This document shows positions 35,127-38,871 of a stretch of DNA of 38,871 nucleotides, one piece after another. A program made the position numbers and the translations under genes. The notes below the pieces were generated by a model that made no database searches, was not told the DNA's origin, and saw only the letters and a program-made list of their open reading frames with translations. The stretch is from CAZKHG01 sp964552655 (GTDB lineage Bacteria; Bacteroidota; Bacteroidia; Bacteroidales; Tenuifilaceae), in NCBI GenBank assembly GCA_964552655.1, contig CAZKHG010000029.1, positions 1 to 38,871 of the forward strand, written 5' to 3'. Positions within the stretch are counted from its first letter, which is position 1; the number at the start of each line of letters is the position of its first letter.

Positions 35127-37079
35127 ATGCGAATACGATTTTTGTACTTCCTGATTTTGATCTTTACCCCTGGATTTATATCCGCCCAGCAGGCTGATAT
35201 GCTCCGGAGGGCAGGAACATCAGCAGATTACCCAAATGCCGGATACTTGCTGGTTTACGATAGCACAACGGTAGATGTGCAGGAAACCGGGTTAAGCTAT
35301 TACCACAACGCCCGTTTATTTAAAGTGCTTACACCTACAGGGGCAAAAGAGCTGGCGGTTTTAAAATTCGATTATGATCCCCTGACTGCCTTTGTTCGGG
35401 TTGATAAGGCCAGAATTATTCGTGCCGATGGTACTGTTGAGGAGCTGGGAAAAGAAAATGTTTATGATTATCCGGCTCCGGCACGCGCAATTTACTGGGG
35501 TGCCCGTCAGAAAATGCTTGATGTTGGCCGTTTAGAGCCCGGTGACGGGGTTGAAGTGGTATCGTTTAAAAAGGGGTTCTCCTATGCCCTTTTAGCCCAG
35601 GAGGAGCTAAGCGATGAATACTACACTCCCCCAATGAAGGGGCATTTCTATGATATTGTAGAATTTTACAGCTCAATCCCGGTTAAGGAAAAAGTGTATA
35701 AAGTAACAATAGCTAAAGAGAAAAACCTCCAGTACAAAATTTATAACGGGAATCTTACCGAAAAGATGTCTGAAAAAGATGGAAAGGTCTCTTACCTTTT
35801 CAGCGGGAAAAATATTCTTCCCATAAAACGCGAACCACGAATGGTTGCCCTTTCGGACGTTGCTCCCAAGCTATTGCTTTCAACCAGCCCCGACTGGTAC
35901 TCAAAATCGAAATGGTTTTACGGGGTAAACGAGGACTACAAGAGCTTCGAATCCACCCCGGAAATTGATAAAAAAGTTAAGGAGATTCTAACAGGAGCAG
36001 TTGATGAAATGGATTCAATCTCGAGGCTTAACCATTGGGTTGCCGATGAAATACGTTATAGCGGAATATCAATGGGGAAAGGAGAAGGTTTTACACTTCA
36101 CAAGGGAGAAATGGATTATCACGATCGCTGTGGGGTGTGTAAGGATAAAGCCGGAATGCTTGTAACCATGCTTAGGGCTGCAGGATTTAACTCATACCCA
36201 GCAATGACCATGGCCGGTTCGAGAATTGACAGGATACCTGCTGATCAGTTTAACCACTCGGTAACCGTTGTAAAACGCCGGAATGGCGAGCTTATGCTGC
36301 TCGATCCAACCTGGGTGCCCTTTGTCCGCGAGAACTGGAGCAGCCGCGAACAACAACAGAACTACCTAATGGGACTGCCCGATGGGGCAGATTTGATGGA
36401 AACACCCCTTTCTCCTCCCGAGAATCACTATTTTAAAATAAACGGGACTTCACAACTCGATAAGGACGGCTCACTATCAGGCGAATTTATATTAACAGCC
36501 GAAGGTCAATCTGATGCTACGGTTCGTAGTATTTTTACCCGAAGCTATAAACCCGACTGGAAATCGAACATGGAGAGAGAGCTGCTAAAGATATCTCCAC
36601 GCATCCAAATCATTGAAATGACCTGGACCGATCCCTATCAGTACCTTAAACAACCAGTTGAAATAAAAGTGAAATATAAAATTCCGGGTTATGCCATTGC
36701 TACTGACAAGGAACTGGTTTTTGTTCCTGTTGTAGCGGCCAACCTGTTTGGCAGCAGGCATAGCCACATTGGTTTTGACGTTTCGCTGGAAAACCGCATA
36801 TACCCTTTTGCAGATGGTTGCTCAAAGCTGATTGAACTTAATGAAACCATTACACTGCCATCGGCTATGATTCTTGCCAATTGCCCGCAGACCCAGCAAT
36901 TAAACGGATCCGGGGCTGATTTTGAATCGTCCTATAAGCTGGAAGGGAATACCCTGAAATTTAACCAGAAAGTTGTGCTGAAAAAACGCATTTACCAGCC
37001 TGAGGATTGGACATCGTTTAAGAATGCCGTAAAGTACCAGAATGAATTCGCCAGCAAACCAGTTATTCTCAACTTTTAA
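35127..37079 (+). CDS. Exported DUF3857/transglutaminase-like protein, active-site triad present
   Basis: The 650-residue protein has a signal peptide (about 1-20, ending FISAQ) and an N-terminal DUF3857 beta domain (about 40-230, with YYHNARLFKVLTPTGAKEL and ARIIRADGTVEELG). A transglutaminase-like core (about 275-400) follows, then a DUF2569/3858-like beta-rich C-terminus. The papain-type triad can be placed at C338 (DRCGVCKDKAGM), H377 (FNHSVTVV) and D393 (LLDPTWVP). Such proteins are common in Bacteroidota, with unknown substrates; protein cross-linking, amide cleavage and peptide binding have all been proposed. It is probably periplasmic. A related gene that has lost the triad follows after 12 bases. 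Confidence 0.88.
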   Translation: MRIRFLYFLILIFTPGFISAQQADMLRRAGTSADYPNAGYLLVYDSTTVDVQETGLSYYHNARLFKVLTPTGAKELAVLKFDYDPLTAFVRVDKARIIRADGTVEELGKENVYDYPAPARAIYWGARQKMLDVGRLEPGDGVEVVSFKKGFSYALLAQEELSDEYYTPPMKGHFYDIVEFYSSIPVKEKVYKVTIAKEKNLQYKIYNGNLTEKMSEKDGKVSYLFSGKNILPIKREPRMVALSDVAPKLLLSTSPDWYSKSKWFYGVNEDYKSFESTPEIDKKVKEILTGAVDEMDSISRLNHWVADEIRYSGISMGKGEGFTLHKGEMDYHDRCGVCKDKAGMLVTMLRAAGFNSYPAMTMAGSRIDRIPADQFNHSVTVVKRRNGELMLLDPTWVPFVRENWSSREQQQNYLMGLPDGADLMETPLSPPENHYFKINGTSQLDKDGSLSGEFILTAEGQSDATVRSIFTRSYKPDWKSNMERELLKISPRIQIIEMTWTDPYQYLKQPVEIKVKYKIPGYAIATDKELVFVPVVAANLFGSRHSHIGFDVSLENRIYPFADGCSKLIELNETITLPSAMILANCPQTQQLNGSGADFESSYKLEGNTLKFNQKVVLKKRIYQPEDWTSFKNAVKYQNEFASKPVILNF

Positions 37080-37091
37080 ATTTTAAATGCG

Positions 37092-38867
37092 ATGAATATA
37101 AAATCAACCATTATACTGTTCCTTTTATTTGCTATTGCCTGCAACCGTCCATTAACCGAAGAACAAAAAAACAGCGATGCAGTCTTTTACAAAATTAAAA
37201 AGGAATACATCCTGAACACCGATGGATCCTACACTTTTAAGTATTACCATAAGTTGCTTTACAACTCCTACTTTTCGTTTCACAGGATTTACGGAGAATC
37301 GTTTATCATTTATAACCCCGAATTTCAAACATTAAAGGTTACAAAATCGGTAACAAGAATGGCAGATGGAAAGGTAGTGAAATCGCCATCAAATGCTTTC
37401 AATGAAGTACTGCCCGGACAAGCCGCTGATGCCCCGGCCTATAACAAACTTCGAGAGATGGTTGTTACCCATGTTGGGTTGGAGATTGGAGCCATTGTAG
37501 AACTGGAGTATGAATTAGAAACCAAACCCGGGTTTATGCCCTTTTTTGCCGACAGGGTTAACTTTTATGAATCATCACCCATACAGGACTATGAGGTTAT
37601 CATCTCCATTCCCGAAAGTGAAAGTTTAAACCATAAAGTAACCAATAAACCGGATGACCTGGATTATGTAAAAAGATCAGCAAAAAATAAAAAGATTTAT
37701 GCCTGGAAAGCAAGAAATTTAAGTGCAGTATCACATGAACCCATGCAGCCCGAAGGTATGGCTGATTACCCAGTACTCACATTTAGTACTGTTGATCTTG
37801 ATGCTGCTTTTAACTACCTGAAAAGCAATCTTACCAACGGTTTTGTGCCCGATAAGTCTTCGCAGCTACTCCTTGAAGACAACCTAAAGGGATGGGAAAA
37901 GGTGAACAGCCTGAAAAATCTGGTAGTTTCAAACATGAATACTTATGGTGTTCAACCACAATTTGTGGGGTATAAGTTTCGATCGCCAGAGCAGGTATGG
38001 AAGAGCAATGGTGGCACCGAAGGTGAGAAAGCCATTCTTTTATCAGCGCTTCTAAAAAATGCCGGGTTTAGCGCACAAACGGTACTTGCAGGATATCCTC
38101 ACATTCTGAATGGAAAAATTGGCTATCCGGGGGCATTCGATAAATATCTTGTAAAAGTTGAGTTTCAAGGGGAAACCAGGTACTATTCCATGATTGATGA
38201 TCATGTAAAATACCCGGGAACCAGATCTGTAATTGGCATTAACGAAGACATAACAAGCCTGAGCTATGAAAACCAGGAACCCGGAAAAAGAAAATCATCG
38301 CTTAAAACTTCATTGATTTTTAGTGGTGACGGAATTTTAAAGGGCACCAGCGAATTGACCTTAAACAGCTATGATGATTCTAAACCGCTGATATCTTTAA
38401 ATCCATCATCCTTTACATCGGAAAAAGTTATAGAAAAAATTGACACCATTGTTTACAGGTTTACGATTGGCAATTCCGGAATTAAAGCAATTAAGAACGA
38501 AAATTACTATTATTTTGAATTACCAGCTATCTCACAAGGATTATCATCGTTGAGGCTTGGGGAGTTGCCAACTGAAAGAACCACTTCTTTAGAACTTCCA
38601 GGAAAATTCAATGAAAGCTATGATTACTCATTTATACTGCCTGACGGCATCAAATTTATATCACCAGAAAATGAAACTGTTGTTGAGAACAACCTGGGGT
38701 TTTATAAAATTAAAACCACAGTTGATGGCAGTAAGGTAGCCATAACCCGTTCAATTGAGATTAACCAACATTTGATAAAGGTAGATGACTATAATAATTT
38801 CCGTGAGATCATGTCGCTATGGCTTGACAAAAAGTTGAATACAGTTGTATTTAAAGCAGAGTACTAA
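37092..38867 (+). CDS. DUF3857 lipoprotein with a degenerate transglutaminase-like domain
   Basis: The 591-residue protein begins with a lipoprotein signal ending FAIAC (C17). The DUF3857 region (about 40-225) has KYYHKLLYNSYFSFH and VTKSVTRMADGKVVKSP. In the region matching the transglutaminase core, the active-site line reads NGGTEGEKAILLSALLKNAGF (306-326), where the partner gene has CGVCKDKAGMLVTMLRAAGF. The catalytic cysteine is replaced by E310, and the histidine position (FDKYLVKV) is also lost. An Asp pair (MIDDHVKYPG) remains. It is thus probably a non-catalytic binding or scaffold protein tethered to a membrane. It lies 12 bases after the intact paralogue, in one operon, and stops four bases before the window ends. 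Confidence 0.85.
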   Translation: MNIKSTIILFLLFAIACNRPLTEEQKNSDAVFYKIKKEYILNTDGSYTFKYYHKLLYNSYFSFHRIYGESFIIYNPEFQTLKVTKSVTRMADGKVVKSPSNAFNEVLPGQAADAPAYNKLREMVVTHVGLEIGAIVELEYELETKPGFMPFFADRVNFYESSPIQDYEVIISIPESESLNHKVTNKPDDLDYVKRSAKNKKIYAWKARNLSAVSHEPMQPEGMADYPVLTFSTVDLDAAFNYLKSNLTNGFVPDKSSQLLLEDNLKGWEKVNSLKNLVVSNMNTYGVQPQFVGYKFRSPEQVWKSNGGTEGEKAILLSALLKNAGFSAQTVLAGYPHILNGKIGYPGAFDKYLVKVEFQGETRYYSMIDDHVKYPGTRSVIGINEDITSLSYENQEPGKRKSSLKTSLIFSGDGILKGTSELTLNSYDDSKPLISLNPSSFTSEKVIEKIDTIVYRFTIGNSGIKAIKNENYYYFELPAISQGLSSLRLGELPTERTTSLELPGKFNESYDYSFILPDGIKFISPENETVVENNLGFYKIKTTVDGSKVAITRSIEINQHLIKVDDYNNFREIMSLWLDKKLNTVVFKAEY

Positions 38868-38871
38868 AATC

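Noticed and set aside
1..38871. CRISPR array, transposon ends, integrase or phage genes
   Set aside because: I found no regularly spaced direct repeats, no terminal inverted repeats with a transposase, and no phage-type gene in either strand.

Overview
The window is a chromosomal stretch of a Bacteroidota bacterium, most likely of the Bacteroidales/Marinilabiliales type. The genus cannot be read from the sequence. The assignment rests on AT-rich spacers, few strong Shine-Dalgarno sequences, promoters of the TTG-N19-TAnnTTTG type (clearest at 26978-27007), and typical gene families: DUF3857-transglutaminase proteins, a secreted tricorn-like peptidase, a sortilin-type BNR propeller, HsmA, a long PurF-like protein and glycine-lipid acyltransferases. 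Genes are tightly packed. No gap without a gene exceeds about 300 bases, and I see no insertion sequence, prophage, CRISPR array, rRNA or origin.

Left part (1-7143), nearly all minus strand: a cut-off unknown gene, a secreted beta-barrel-like protein with a Ca-binding-type loop, a small HsmA membrane protein (plus strand), tRNA-Gln(CUG) directly downstream of glnS, and a three-gene set of ECF sigma factor, one-pass anti-sigma protein and a secreted repeat protein with regularly spaced Lys-Tyr-Ser motifs.

Middle part (7313-23416): folB and a large secreted Asp-box propeller; a secreted Lys-rich protein on the other strand; a membrane-anchored small protein followed by glsA and glsB, which should make N-acyl/O-acyl glycine lipids; then a minus-strand row yebC, glpK, a LEA14-like lipoprotein, a SPOR protein and a long amidophosphoribosyltransferase. 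Next come miaB, a DUF4468-like exported protein and an NSUN/RsmB-type m5C RNA methyltransferase.

Right part (23508-38871): a secreted tricorn-like S41 peptidase with all four catalytic residues, a 52-residue lipoprotein with a textbook promoter and terminator, aspS, then a plus-strand run tadA, HAD phosphatase, U32 (RlhA-like) protein, RlmI-like methyltransferase and a solitary DNA cytosine-C5 methyltransferase. A DUF5684 membrane protein with a strong terminator follows, then two tandem DUF3857 proteins, one with an intact transglutaminase triad and one that has lost it.

The shared theme is translation and RNA modification (glnS, tRNA-Gln, aspS, miaB, tadA, RsmB-like, U32, RlmI-like) mixed with envelope proteins. 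I find no convincing wholly new system. The best leads are the ECF-controlled KYS-repeat protein, the active/inactive transglutaminase pair, the solitary DNA methyltransferase coupled to RNA-modification genes, and the glnS/tRNA-Gln pairing.
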